From NCBI GenBank assembly GCA_937916465.1, contig CALFTK010000061.1, positions 62,001-126,000 on the forward strand: DNA of 64,000 nt, given 5' to 3'. The notes below the pieces were generated by a model. The model was not told where the DNA came from. It did no database searches and saw only the letters and a program-made list of their open reading frames with translations. Below are positions 52,755 to 60,653 of this stretch, piece by piece. The position numbers and the translations under genes are program-made. Each line of letters opens with the position of its first letter. Within the stretch, counting starts at the first letter, position 1. This stretch comes from an uncultured Bacteroidales bacterium. Its GTDB lineage: Bacteria; Bacteroidota; Bacteroidia; Bacteroidales; Bacteroidaceae.

Positions 52755-54158
52755 TTAAAAGTTAAAATAGTTCTTAGCGTTGTAGTAAGAAATATCTGCA
52801 ACCATCTGTTCTATGCGCGACATTTCTGATGCAGGAATCTCTCCTTTTTCTACATCGGTAGCAATAAGGTTACACATAATCCTGCGGAAATATTCATGGC
52901 GAGCGTACGACACAAATGAACGACTATCGGTAAGCATGCCAACAAATCGGCTTAGCAGTCCCTGAAGGCTTAGTGCATTCATCTGCTGTTCCATTCCATC
53001 TTTCTGATCTAAGAACCACCAACCAGCTCCAAACTGCATTTTTCCAGGTACAGAACCATCCTGGAAATTACCAATCATAGTGGCAAGCATAGTGTTATCG
53101 CTTGGATTAAGGTTGTAGATAATGGTCTTAGTTAGTTTGTCCATACTGTTCAGAGTATCGAAATACTTAACCATGTTTTTAGCGGTTATCACCTGTGAAA
53201 TAGAATCGAAACCGGTATCAGGACCTATAGCCTTAAACATTTTGGTGTTGTTGTTTCTTATAACTCCGTAGTGGAACTGTTGTGTCCAACCTGTGTCGGC
53301 ATCCATCTTTCCAAATTCTACAAGCATTGCGCTCTTGAACTTCTTTATTTCTGCTTCATTCAGTTCTGTACCACCATAGACTTTACTGAATATTGCCTCT
53401 ATTTCAGCTTCGGTATAGTCTTCTGCATAGAACTCTTCCATACCGTGGTCACTCAGTCGGCAACCTAATTCTTCAAAATACTTATGGCGAATAAGCAGTG
53501 CATCAATAATCTCTTTGAATGAGTTGATTTTAATGCCACTAACATTGCTCAATGTGTCAATGTAAGTTTTGAATGCAGCAGCTGATTCTACTGCCATAGC
53601 TTTGTCCGGACGCCATGTAGGCAGAACTTTGATTTCAAATCCGCTCTCTTTTATCTGCTTATGATATTCCAGAGAATCAATAGGATCGTCTGTGGTACAT
53701 ACTACTTCTACTTTATATCTGCGCATAAGATTCTTTGCAGAATATTCAGGTAGTTGTAGTTTTGCATTACATTCGTCAAAAATCTCTTTTGCTGTATCGG
53801 GATTTAGAACTTTGTCTATTCCAAAACATGTTTTAAGTTCCAGATGTGTCCAATGATACAGTGGGTTACGCATTGCGTATGGAATGGTTTCTGCCCATTT
53901 TTGGAACTTTTCCCAGTCTGAAGCATCGCCTGTTATATACTTTTCTGCAACTCCATTTGCACGCAGTGCACGCCATTTGTAGTGGTCACCACCCAACCAT
54001 AGTTCTGTTATTGAACTGAATTGATGGTCTTCAGCTACCATTTTTGGATCTAAATGGCAATGGTAATCAATAATTGGTAAACTCTTAGCAAAGTTGTGAT
54101 ATAGGTGCTTTGCTGTTTCTGATTGTAAAAGGAAATCTTCGTGAATAAATGGTTTCAT
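52755..54158 (-). CDS. uxaC: Glucuronate isomerase
   Basis: UxaC isomerises glucuronate to fructuronate and galacturonate to tagaturonate. The 467-residue amidohydrolase-type barrel opens MKPFIHEDFLLQSETAKHLY and has LPIIDYHCHLDPKMVAEDHQF with the metal-site HCH, CTTDDPIDSLEYH and QFHYGVIRNNN. Length is normal. It lies 17 nt after uxaE on the same strand and forms the pectin and glucuronan degradation route with uxaE and the divergent SDR gene. Confidence 0.96.
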   Translation of the reverse strand: MKPFIHEDFLLQSETAKHLYHNFAKSLPIIDYHCHLDPKMVAEDHQFSSITELWLGGDHYKWRALRANGVAEKYITGDASDWEKFQKWAETIPYAMRNPLYHWTHLELKTCFGIDKVLNPDTAKEIFDECNAKLQLPEYSAKNLMRRYKVEVVCTTDDPIDSLEYHKQIKESGFEIKVLPTWRPDKAMAVESAAAFKTYIDTLSNVSGIKINSFKEIIDALLIRHKYFEELGCRLSDHGMEEFYAEDYTEAEIEAIFSKVYGGTELNEAEIKKFKSAMLVEFGKMDADTGWTQQFHYGVIRNNNTKMFKAIGPDTGFDSISQVITAKNMVKYFDTLNSMDKLTKTIIYNLNPSDNTMLATMIGNFQDGSVPGKMQFGAGWWFLDQKDGMEQQMNALSLQGLLSRFVGMLTDSRSFVSYARHEYFRRIMCNLIATDVEKGEIPASEMSRIEQMVADISYYNAKNYFNF

Positions 54159-54175
54159 ATATTTACATATTTAGG

Positions 54176-55429
54176 TCATTGTTCAAGTAATCTTACTATA
54201 TGTCTGGAGTAGATGTTATTGCATACCTGTGCTCCAACTATCTCTTTGTTACGTTTTAGCGCAGCATAGAATTCTTCACCATATTCAGCAGCTATTTTAT
54301 AACTTACGTGTATAGCCTGTCTGAAATCAGGATTGAATTTTGGATCAGATTGTTCGTGTCTTAAAGCTCTGGCAAACTGTTCGCCTGTCCAATTGGTAAT
54401 GGTTTCCACACTGGGTAGGTTATTACGGTTAATATCTATAACAGTTGCGTATGGGGCACATAGTTCATCTAACCTGTCTAATGATGCTATGGCAATTTTT
54501 TTTGCAAGTGCCAATGCATCTTTGTCAGAAAGAGCAAGCCCTATCATCTCTTCCAACCAGGTTGTTCCTGCAGTTTTGATATGAATGCCTTTGTCATATT
54601 TGCGGATTAATCTTCCCATAATAGGGTATATGGAAAATTTGTCGCTTCCCGAATGGATACTTAGTTTAAGGTTGGTTGGAAGTCCAAACTCTTTTACCGC
54701 ATAGTCCATAACCAAAAGATCTTGTTCAAACTCTTGTTCAAACTGTTTGATATCTCCAACATAATCAACACCTTTGTTAAAGCGGCCCGAAAATTTAGGA
54801 GCTATGGTCTGTACCGGAATCTCTTCCATGGCTAACGCACTGAGTATAAAGAATATCTCAATAGGAGTTTGCGGATAATCTACTTCGTCCATAGATACCT
54901 CTGTAACAAAATTATCTATGCCCTTTTTATTGGCTATATATCTGTATATTCTACCTGCCTCTTGAATAGCAAATAGATATTTTTCAGCTATTTGGGTAAG
55001 TTTATCTATGCCAATTATAAACGGTTGGTCAATTTTTGGAACTACAAGTTCTTTTGCATATTTGCTATTTGCATCTATGAATTTTTCAATGTCCGATTGT
55101 TCCGCTTTTTTACCAATATAATCGGCTACATCGATAGTGAAAAAGTTTGAGGCGCCGAGAAACTTATCCACATTATTCATATTTATGTGGTCTGCATCAA
55201 CAAAATAGGCATCTTTAAAGCCTAATGATTTAACAGCTGTGTCTGCTTCTTTCTTTGTGTCTTCCGGTGTAGAACCAACAATTTGATGTTCTCTGTTCGA
55301 TTTGTTCCATACCGGAGTGAAATCTACGGACAAACTTTTTTTTGCCCTTATAAGAGCTTCCAGCCCAAATCCGCCTTGGTGAGAAAATCTATCACCAATG
55401 CCAAATGAATATTTTCCTAAAGTCAACAT
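54176..55429 (-). CDS. uxaE: Tagaturonate/fructuronate epimerase
   Basis: UxaE interconverts tagaturonate and fructuronate and so joins the galacturonate branch to mannonate. The 417 residues start MLTLGKYSFGIGDRFSHQG, with FVDADHINMNNVDKFL, APKFSGRFNKGVDYVGD and LSIHSGSDKFSIYP, all consistent with the UxaE family. It precedes uxaC in the operon and is divergent from the SDR gene across a 106-bp regulatory region. Presence of uxaE means that no separate altronate branch is needed. Confidence 0.9.
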   Translation of the reverse strand: MLTLGKYSFGIGDRFSHQGGFGLEALIRAKKSLSVDFTPVWNKSNREHQIVGSTPEDTKKEADTAVKSLGFKDAYFVDADHINMNNVDKFLGASNFFTIDVADYIGKKAEQSDIEKFIDANSKYAKELVVPKIDQPFIIGIDKLTQIAEKYLFAIQEAGRIYRYIANKKGIDNFVTEVSMDEVDYPQTPIEIFFILSALAMEEIPVQTIAPKFSGRFNKGVDYVGDIKQFEQEFEQDLLVMDYAVKEFGLPTNLKLSIHSGSDKFSIYPIMGRLIRKYDKGIHIKTAGTTWLEEMIGLALSDKDALALAKKIAIASLDRLDELCAPYATVIDINRNNLPSVETITNWTGEQFARALRHEQSDPKFNPDFRQAIHVSYKIAAEYGEEFYAALKRNKEIVGAQVCNNIYSRHIVRLLEQ

Positions 55430-55469
55430 ATAGTATAGCTAATTCTTGTGTGTAAATATAGTACTTTTA

Positions 55470-55500
55470 TTTGACTAATTAAGTTTTTGGATTAAATTTG
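55470..55500 (+). promoter_or_regulatory. Promoter of the SDR-GH5 operon
   Basis: TTTG (55470-55473), 19 bp, TAAATTTG (55493-55500): perfect match. It lies in the divergent region shared with uxaE, where a common uronate-responsive regulator could act. Confidence 0.85.
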
Positions 55501-55535
55501 CACAAAAGACTAACCCTTAAATATGTATTTTGAAG

Positions 55536-56375
55536 ATGAAGTACTCATTTGAAGATTTAAAAGGAAAGAATTGTGTGATAACAGGCGGCTTTGGAGTAAT
55601 TGGTATGGCACTTACGCGTGGATTGGCCGAGACTGGTGTTAATTTGGCAGTTATTGGAAGAAATCCTGCTACGCCCGATAAGGCAAAAGCTATAGCTGCA
55701 GAATTTGGTGTAAAGTGTATTGGTATTTCTGCAAGTGTTACAGATAAGCAGCAGTTGGAAGCAGCTCGCGAACAGATACATGCAGAGATTGGAAAAATTG
55801 ATATACTGATAAATTGTGCAGGTGGTAATTCACCTAAAGCTACTTGCAGTGTGGAACAGATGACAAAGGATGATGCTCTTGCCGATACTTTCTATGGTTT
55901 GAGTATGGAAGGTTTCCAGGATGTGTTTGATTTGAACTTTATAGGTACTCTTCTGCCTACAATGGTTTTTACAACCGATATGATTGAGGCAGGTAAAGGC
56001 AATGTACTAAATATCTCTTCAATGAATTCAATACGTCCATTGACAAAGATTCCGGCCTATTCTGCTGCAAAAGGTTCTATTAACAACTTTACACAGTGGT
56101 ATGCAGTACATGTTGCTCAGATGGGTATTCGTTGTAATGCTATTGCTCCGGGTTTCTTCCTGACAAATCAGAATCGTTTCTTGTTGACCGATGAACAGAC
56201 CGGTGAACTGAAACCACGTGGAAAGAAGATTATTGCAAATACTCCAACTCATAAATTCGGTGAACCTGAAGATTTGGTAGGTACAATGCTTTATCTGCTT
56301 AGCGACATATCATCGTTCGTGACAGGTGTTGTAATTCCTGTTGATGGTGGTTATGCAGCATTTGGTGGAGTATAA
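55536..56375 (+). CDS. SDR-family D-mannonate oxidoreductase (UxuB role)
   Basis: 279 residues of a classical short-chain dehydrogenase: TGGFGVIGMALTRGLAE (nucleotide loop), LINCAGGNS, catalytic SSMNSIRPLTKIPAYSAAKG with Tyr and Lys in YSAAK, and the end SFVTGVVIPVDGGYAAFGGV. The insert around QMTKDDALADTFYGLSMEGF is typical of mannonate oxidoreductases of the SDR type, which reduce fructuronate to mannonate. I start at the ATG at 55536 (MKYSFEDLKGK). It is divergent from uxaE-uxaC, which supports the role. Mannonate dehydratase is not in the window. Confidence 0.88.
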   Translation: MKYSFEDLKGKNCVITGGFGVIGMALTRGLAETGVNLAVIGRNPATPDKAKAIAAEFGVKCIGISASVTDKQQLEAAREQIHAEIGKIDILINCAGGNSPKATCSVEQMTKDDALADTFYGLSMEGFQDVFDLNFIGTLLPTMVFTTDMIEAGKGNVLNISSMNSIRPLTKIPAYSAAKGSINNFTQWYAVHVAQMGIRCNAIAPGFFLTNQNRFLLTDEQTGELKPRGKKIIANTPTHKFGEPEDLVGTMLYLLSDISSFVTGVVIPVDGGYAAFGGV

Positions 56376-56390
56376 CATATATAATAAGGT

Positions 56391-57773
56391 ATGAAAAAAC
56401 AGGTTGTTCTATTGTGTGCAAGTCTGCTGGTAATAGGTTTATCTGCTCAGACTTTGGAATTCGAGGCTGCTAAAGATGCTGTCAAGAATATGAGAGTGGG
56501 TTGGAACTTAGGTAATACGCTTGATGCAACATCGGGTGATACTACAAATATGTGGATAGAAAAATATACCAATAGAACACCTGATAAATACGAAACTGCT
56601 TGGGGGCAGCCGGTTACTAAACCTGAACTGTTTAAAATGTTCAAGGAGGCAGGTTTCAATGCAATACGTCTGCCTGTTACCTGGTATCCACACATGGGAT
56701 CTACCTTCTTTAAAAGTTCTACGTCTCTTACCTGGAGCCCTACAAAGCAACCACTTACCGGCGATGTTGATCCTGTCTGGATGAAACGCGTTCACGAAAT
56801 TGTGGACTATATAATCAGTCAAGACATGTATTGTGTATTAAATGTTCATCACGATACAGGTGCAGGCAATGCATCTTGGCTTATAGCCGATGGTGAGGTG
56901 TTTGAAAAAAGCAAAGATTTGTATGTAAAACTTTGGACTCAGATAGCAGAAGAGTTTAAAGATTATGGCGAAAAGCTTGTTTTTGAATCATACAACGAAA
57001 TGTTAGATAAGTATGATTCCTGGTGTTTTGCTTCTATGAATGCTCCTGATGGTTATTCCCGTGCAGATGCAAATGATGCCTATAATGCAATCAATAATTA
57101 TGCACAAACTTTTGTAGATGCAGTTAGGGCTACCGGTGGAAACAACACTAACAGAAATCTGGTAGTGACAACATACGCCGCATGTAGTGGTAAGGCAAAC
57201 GATACTTGGAGCGAACATTTAAACGAACCATTCACAAAGTTTGTAATGCCTACCGATACAGCAGTGACTGATGGTAAGAAACACCTGATATTGCAAATCC
57301 ACTATTATCAACAGAACTTAGAGAACCTGGAATCATCAAAAAACCACGCTTTAGCAACACTTACAAATTTGCGTAGTATATTTCCATCATACAAAACTCC
57401 TATCATAATAGGCGAATGGGGTTCTCTGAACGAAGCCGATAATGATAATGGCGATTATAATCTGTATAGAGACAACCTGTTGGAGTATTGTAAGTACTTT
57501 ATGCAACAGACAAAAAAGAGGTCTATAGCTACATTTTATTGGAAAGGGCTATCCGATGGAGCATCAAGAAGTGTCCCTGAATTTGACCAGCCTGATTTGC
57601 TGGAGGCAATTATGGAGGGATATTATGGTGAAGGTGGTTACAATGGCGTAGATAATATTGCTTCCGATGATAATAAATATCAGTATATCTATAAATTAGA
57701 CGGAACCAGAGCCTCTGATATGAATACTCCCGGTTTCTACATAATTAACGGCAAAAAGTACTACAAAAACTAA
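56391..57773 (+). CDS. GH5-family secreted endoglucanase
   Basis: 460 residues with a signal peptide (MKKQVVLLCASLLVIGLSAQ). The GH5 barrel shows MRVGWNLGNTLDA, GFNAIRLPVTWYPHMG, the acid/base in FESYNEM (about residue 203) and the nucleophile in IIIGEWGSLNE (about 342). This points to a beta-1,4-glucanase or xyloglucanase, probably near GH5 subfamily 4. It lies 15 nt after the SDR gene, apparently on the same uronate-linked transcript. Its stop codon overlaps the next AAGGTCG-hairpin unit. Confidence 0.88.
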   Translation: MKKQVVLLCASLLVIGLSAQTLEFEAAKDAVKNMRVGWNLGNTLDATSGDTTNMWIEKYTNRTPDKYETAWGQPVTKPELFKMFKEAGFNAIRLPVTWYPHMGSTFFKSSTSLTWSPTKQPLTGDVDPVWMKRVHEIVDYIISQDMYCVLNVHHDTGAGNASWLIADGEVFEKSKDLYVKLWTQIAEEFKDYGEKLVFESYNEMLDKYDSWCFASMNAPDGYSRADANDAYNAINNYAQTFVDAVRATGGNNTNRNLVVTTYAACSGKANDTWSEHLNEPFTKFVMPTDTAVTDGKKHLILQIHYYQQNLENLESSKNHALATLTNLRSIFPSYKTPIIIGEWGSLNEADNDNGDYNLYRDNLLEYCKYFMQQTKKRSIATFYWKGLSDGASRSVPEFDQPDLLEAIMEGYYGEGGYNGVDNIASDDNKYQYIYKLDGTRASDMNTPGFYIINGKKYYKN

Positions 57774-57867
57774 GGTCGTTCCAAGGAACTTTATATATAA
57801 GATTAATTGGTCCGAAGGACGCACGCGGAGCGTGCCAATATAAATAAGGTCGTTCTAAGGAACGTTA
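57771..57867. repeat. Second array of AAGGTCG-headed stem-loops
   Basis: AAGGTCG at 57772 and 57846 are each followed by a small palindrome (GTTCC/GGAAC at 57778-57789; CGTTC/GAACG at 57851-57864). Between them are GTCC/GGAC (57810-57820) and GCACGC/GCGTGC (57821-57835), enclosed by ATTGG/CCAAT. It resembles the array at 52374-52512 in plan but not in stem sequence. Confidence 0.7.
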
Positions 57868-57907
57868 TAGCATAAAAAAAACTCCCGAAGGAGTTTTTTT
57901 TATGCTA
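57868..57907. terminator. Bidirectional 18-bp perfect terminator
   Basis: Arms 57868-57885 and 57890-57907 are perfect complements with a 4-base loop; each includes eight A or eight T. It closes the GH5 gene and gnd from both sides and includes the gnd stop codon. Confidence 0.9.
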
Positions 57908-59357
57908 TATACGTTCCTGCTACAGTGTCACCACCGTGTCCGGTCCAATTGGTGTGGAAGAACTCACCACGTGGTTTGTCTGTACGTTCGTATGTGTGAG
58001 CACCAAAATAGTCGCGCTGTGCCTGAAGCATATTTGCTGGCAATCTGTCGCAACGATAGCCATCATAATATTCCAAACCTGAAGTCAGTGTAGGAACCGG
58101 AATACCATTTACAACAGCCTGAGCAATTACGTTACGCCAACTCTGCTGAGCATCAGCCAGTTTCTCCTGAAAGAATGAATCGAGCATAAGGTTTGCCAAA
58201 TCAGGATTCTTAACAAAAGCATCCTTAATCTTGCCCAAGAATACAGAACGGATTATGCATCCACCGCGCCACATCAATGCTATGCCACCGTAATTCAAGT
58301 TCCAACCATACTCTTTTGCTGCTGCGCGCATCAAAGCGTAACCCTGTGCGTATGAAACTATCTTTGCTGCAAATAGGGCTTTGCGAATATCTTCAAGGAA
58401 TGCCTGCTTGTCACCTGTGAATTTGGCTGCTTTAGGACCTTCAAGAATCTTGCTGGCTGCTACGCGTTCGTCTTTCTGTGCTGACAGACAACGTGCAAAT
58501 ACAGATTCGCCAATAAGTGTCAATGGAACACCCTGGTCAAGAGCTGCAACTGCAGTCCATTTACCGGTACCTTTCTGTCCGGCTGTATCGAGAATGTAAT
58601 CTAAAACATAGTTACCCTCATCGTCTTTCTTAGCAAGAATATCGCGAGTAATCTCTATCAGATAGCTATCCAAATCGCCTTTGTTCCACTCTGCAAATAC
58701 CTGGTGCATCTCTTCATTTGACATACCAAGATAATCTTTCATTATCTGGTAACATTCGCAAATCAACTGAATATCGCCATACTCAATACCATTGTGAACC
58801 ATCTTTACAAAGTGACCGGCGCCATTTTCGCCTACCCAATCACAACATGGTGTGCCATCTTCTACCTTTGCACAGATACTCTGGAAGATAGGCTTAACAA
58901 TAGGCCATGCTGCAGGTGAACCGCCCGGCATCATACTTGGACCATTCAACGCGCCCTCTTCACCACCAGATACGCCTGTTCCTATATAAAGCAAACCTTT
59001 GCTTTCAACGTATGCTGTACGGCGTGCTGTGTCGGGGAAGTGAGTGTTACCACCATCTATAATAACATCGCCAGGTTCAAGCATAGGGATAAGCTTTTCA
59101 ATAAAATCATCTACAGCCTGTCCTGCTTTTACCATAAGGAATACCTTTCTGGGACGTTCTAAAGATGCAATGAAATCTTCTAAAGATGTTGCACCATAAA
59201 AGTTTTTACCCTTTCCACGTCCATTGATAAAATTCTCTACCTTTTCTACAGTTCTATTGTAAACACTTACGTAAAAACCTTTGCTCTCCATGTTGAGAAC
59301 CAGGTTTTCGCCCATGACTGCAAGACCTATAAGGCCAATATCTGACTTTCTTTCCAT
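57900..59357 (-). CDS. gnd: 6-phosphogluconate dehydrogenase, decarboxylating
   Basis: Gnd converts 6-phosphogluconate to ribulose-5-phosphate in the oxidative pentose phosphate pathway. The 485 residues have the Rossmann motif IGLIGLAVMGENLVLNM, DGGNTHFPDTARR, GTGVSGGEEGALNGPSMMPGG with substrate contacts, catalytic Lys in FVKMVHNGIEYGDIQL, and the C-terminal GYRCDRLPANMLQAQRDYFGAHTYER. The last codon and stop lie in the terminator arm. A TAACTTTG box at 59386-59393 is the likely promoter. No zwf or pgl gene is adjacent. Confidence 0.97.
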   Translation of the reverse strand: MERKSDIGLIGLAVMGENLVLNMESKGFYVSVYNRTVEKVENFINGRGKGKNFYGATSLEDFIASLERPRKVFLMVKAGQAVDDFIEKLIPMLEPGDVIIDGGNTHFPDTARRTAYVESKGLLYIGTGVSGGEEGALNGPSMMPGGSPAAWPIVKPIFQSICAKVEDGTPCCDWVGENGAGHFVKMVHNGIEYGDIQLICECYQIMKDYLGMSNEEMHQVFAEWNKGDLDSYLIEITRDILAKKDDEGNYVLDYILDTAGQKGTGKWTAVAALDQGVPLTLIGESVFARCLSAQKDERVAASKILEGPKAAKFTGDKQAFLEDIRKALFAAKIVSYAQGYALMRAAAKEYGWNLNYGGIALMWRGGCIIRSVFLGKIKDAFVKNPDLANLMLDSFFQEKLADAQQSWRNVIAQAVVNGIPVPTLTSGLEYYDGYRCDRLPANMLQAQRDYFGAHTYERTDKPRGEFFHTNWTGHGGDTVAGTYIA

Positions 59358-59385
59358 ATTGTTTGTAGTTTTGTTGCAATTTTTG

Positions 59386-59393
59386 CAAAGTTA
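59386..59393 (-). promoter_or_regulatory. -7 box of gnd
   Basis: Minus strand TAACTTTG, 28 bp before the ATG at 59357; -33 element unclear. Confidence 0.55.
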
Positions 59394-59634
59394 GTTCATT
59401 CATTTGAAACTCTCTCCATGATGTTAGTATTTCTTTTTTTGTTGAGGCAAAGTTGTGCATGTAAATGTAGAGAAATGATTGATGTATAGAAATATATGGT
59501 GTTAGTTATTTATTGATTCACTGTAATTCGAAATATTGTTGGGATAATTTGTCCAAAAATTGCGAGTAACGAATACTTAACCTTAGTATTTATACGATTG
59601 AAAATGTATAGTAATGAAAAATAATTAGCATATA

Positions 59635-59649
59635 TGCGAATTGTTCGCA
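59635..59649 (+). promoter_or_regulatory. Probable HigA operator
   Basis: TGCGAA-TTG-TTCGCA is a perfect 6-bp inverted repeat 10 bp upstream of the -7 box TACCTTTG (59660-59667), so it covers the -33 region. HigA antitoxins usually bind such palindromes. The rest of the stretch from 59358 to 59687 shows nothing beyond the gnd promoter box. Confidence 0.6.
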
Positions 59650-59659
59650 AAAACAGTTA

Positions 59660-59667
59660 TACCTTTG
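59660..59667 (+). promoter_or_regulatory. -7 box of the higBA remnant operon
   Basis: TACCTTTG, 20 bp ahead of the residual toxin ATG at 59688. Confidence 0.6.
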
Positions 59668-59687
59668 TTTTGTAAATCGTTAATAGC

Positions 59688-59759
59688 ATGAATATATTAT
59701 TTGAAGATGGTATAATAGTGAATGCATTGTTGTTTAAAGTATCAAAGCATTATGAGTAA
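59688..59759 (+). pseudogene. Internally deleted HigB-type toxin remnant
   Basis: A 23-codon frame starts MNILFED and ends KVSKHYE, overlapping the higA start by 8 bases. In Bacteroidales HigB proteins the N-terminus is MNxxFE and the C-terminus is of the type IVELSxHYK, so this looks like a toxin gene reduced in frame to its two ends by loss of some 70-80 codons. The match rests on a handful of residues and is my comparison from memory. Confidence 0.5.
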
Positions 59760-60117
59760 AGAATATATAACACCGTTTATAGCTACTCATCCGGGAGAGA
59801 TGATTAAAGATGAGTTGAAGGAAAGACGAATGACCCAGAAACAATTGGCAAATGAAACCGGAATTAAAACTTCTGTGTTAAGTGAGACTATTAATGGTAA
59901 GCGTTCTATATCGCTTAATGTTGCTATAGCTCTTGAAAAAGCATTAGGAATACCTGCTGATGTTTGGATGAATATGCAGACACAATACAATATAGATTCA
60001 GCCAACATCGCAACGCGAGGTAGCAAGAGCGAAAAGGTGGAAGTAATTATTCCTGTTAGAGATCGCAATTTGCTAAAGGATTTAGCTCGTAAATTCGGAT
60101 GGACTTGTATTCTGTAA
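59752..60117 (+). CDS. higA: HigA-family antitoxin
   Basis: 121 residues (MSKEYITPFIATHPGEMIKDEL) with the HigA signature HPGEMIKDELKERRMTQKQLA and an XRE-type HTH (TGIKTSVLSETINGKRSISLNVAIALEKALG). HigA neutralises the RelE-type toxin HigB and represses the operon. The ATG at 59752 fits the conserved start. Only a scar of the toxin remains directly in front, so this is a solitary antitoxin that may now serve as a plain regulator or as protection against related toxins. Confidence 0.88.
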   Translation: MSKEYITPFIATHPGEMIKDELKERRMTQKQLANETGIKTSVLSETINGKRSISLNVAIALEKALGIPADVWMNMQTQYNIDSANIATRGSKSEKVEVIIPVRDRNLLKDLARKFGWTCIL

Positions 60118-60155
60118 TGATATAATCCCCAAAGTTTATGCACAACTACGTGAAC

Positions 60156-60197
60156 CCTAAAAAGTTTTTTTTTGCCAACCTTTTAGGATTATTTTTA
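60156..60197 (+). terminator. Probable terminator of higA
   Basis: CCTAAAA (60156-60162) pairs with TTTTAGG (60181-60187), followed by a T-rich segment. The loop itself carries nine T. Confidence 0.5.
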
Positions 60198-60228
60198 TCT
60201 AAATATTGAACAAAGAAATAACAACTTT

Positions 60229-60588
60229 CTATTTCAGAGTTCTATATGACAATATGTGTATAGTGACAGCTACTGCTATAGTGATAAACATTATGCGTAG
60301 TAGAATATTGTCAGTAACAAATATAGCGCAGTACAATAGTGTTATCCAAAGCATTGAAACCGATAGGATTTTAATCTTTAACGGTATGGCTTTGTGTTTC
60401 ATGAAATTGGTTATATAAGGACCAAATTTAGGGTGGTTCATAAGCCAATCATACAGTTTTTTATTACTACGTAGAAATAGTGTAGCTGCTAATAATAAAA
60501 GTGGGGTAGTGGGGAGTACGGGTAAGAAAATACCCAATATGCCAAGCCCTAACGACAATAAACCTAATAATGCTAAAATACTCTTCAT
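60229..60588 (-). CDS. YbaN-like inner membrane protein (DUF454)
   Basis: 119 residues with membrane segments near 3-20 and 22-40 and two more near 78-95 and 97-113. The DUF454 pattern is clear: LGLGILGIFLPVLPTTPLLLLAA and LYDWLMNHPKFGPYI. The function of the family is unknown. It is divergent from the GH43 gene; a TAATTTTG box lies at 60599-60606 on the minus strand. Confidence 0.87.
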   Translation of the reverse strand: MKSILALLGLLSLGLGILGIFLPVLPTTPLLLLAATLFLRSNKKLYDWLMNHPKFGPYITNFMKHKAIPLKIKILSVSMLWITLLYCAIFVTDNILLRIMFITIAVAVTIHILSYRTLK

Positions 60589-60619
60589 ATACCGAGTGCA
60601 AAATTACTAACTATTTTAC

Positions 60620-60627
60620 TATCTTCG
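60620..60627 (+). promoter_or_regulatory. -7 box of the GH43 gene
   Basis: TATCTTCG, 27 bp ahead of the ATG at 60654; no clear -33 element. It overlaps the divergent YbaN-like promoter region. Confidence 0.5.
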
Positions 60628-60653
60628 CACTGAATAACTAACTAATTGAAATT

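Noticed and set aside
60206..60418. A 70-residue plus-strand frame opposite the YbaN-like gene
   Set aside because: It is antisense to a clear DUF454 membrane protein.
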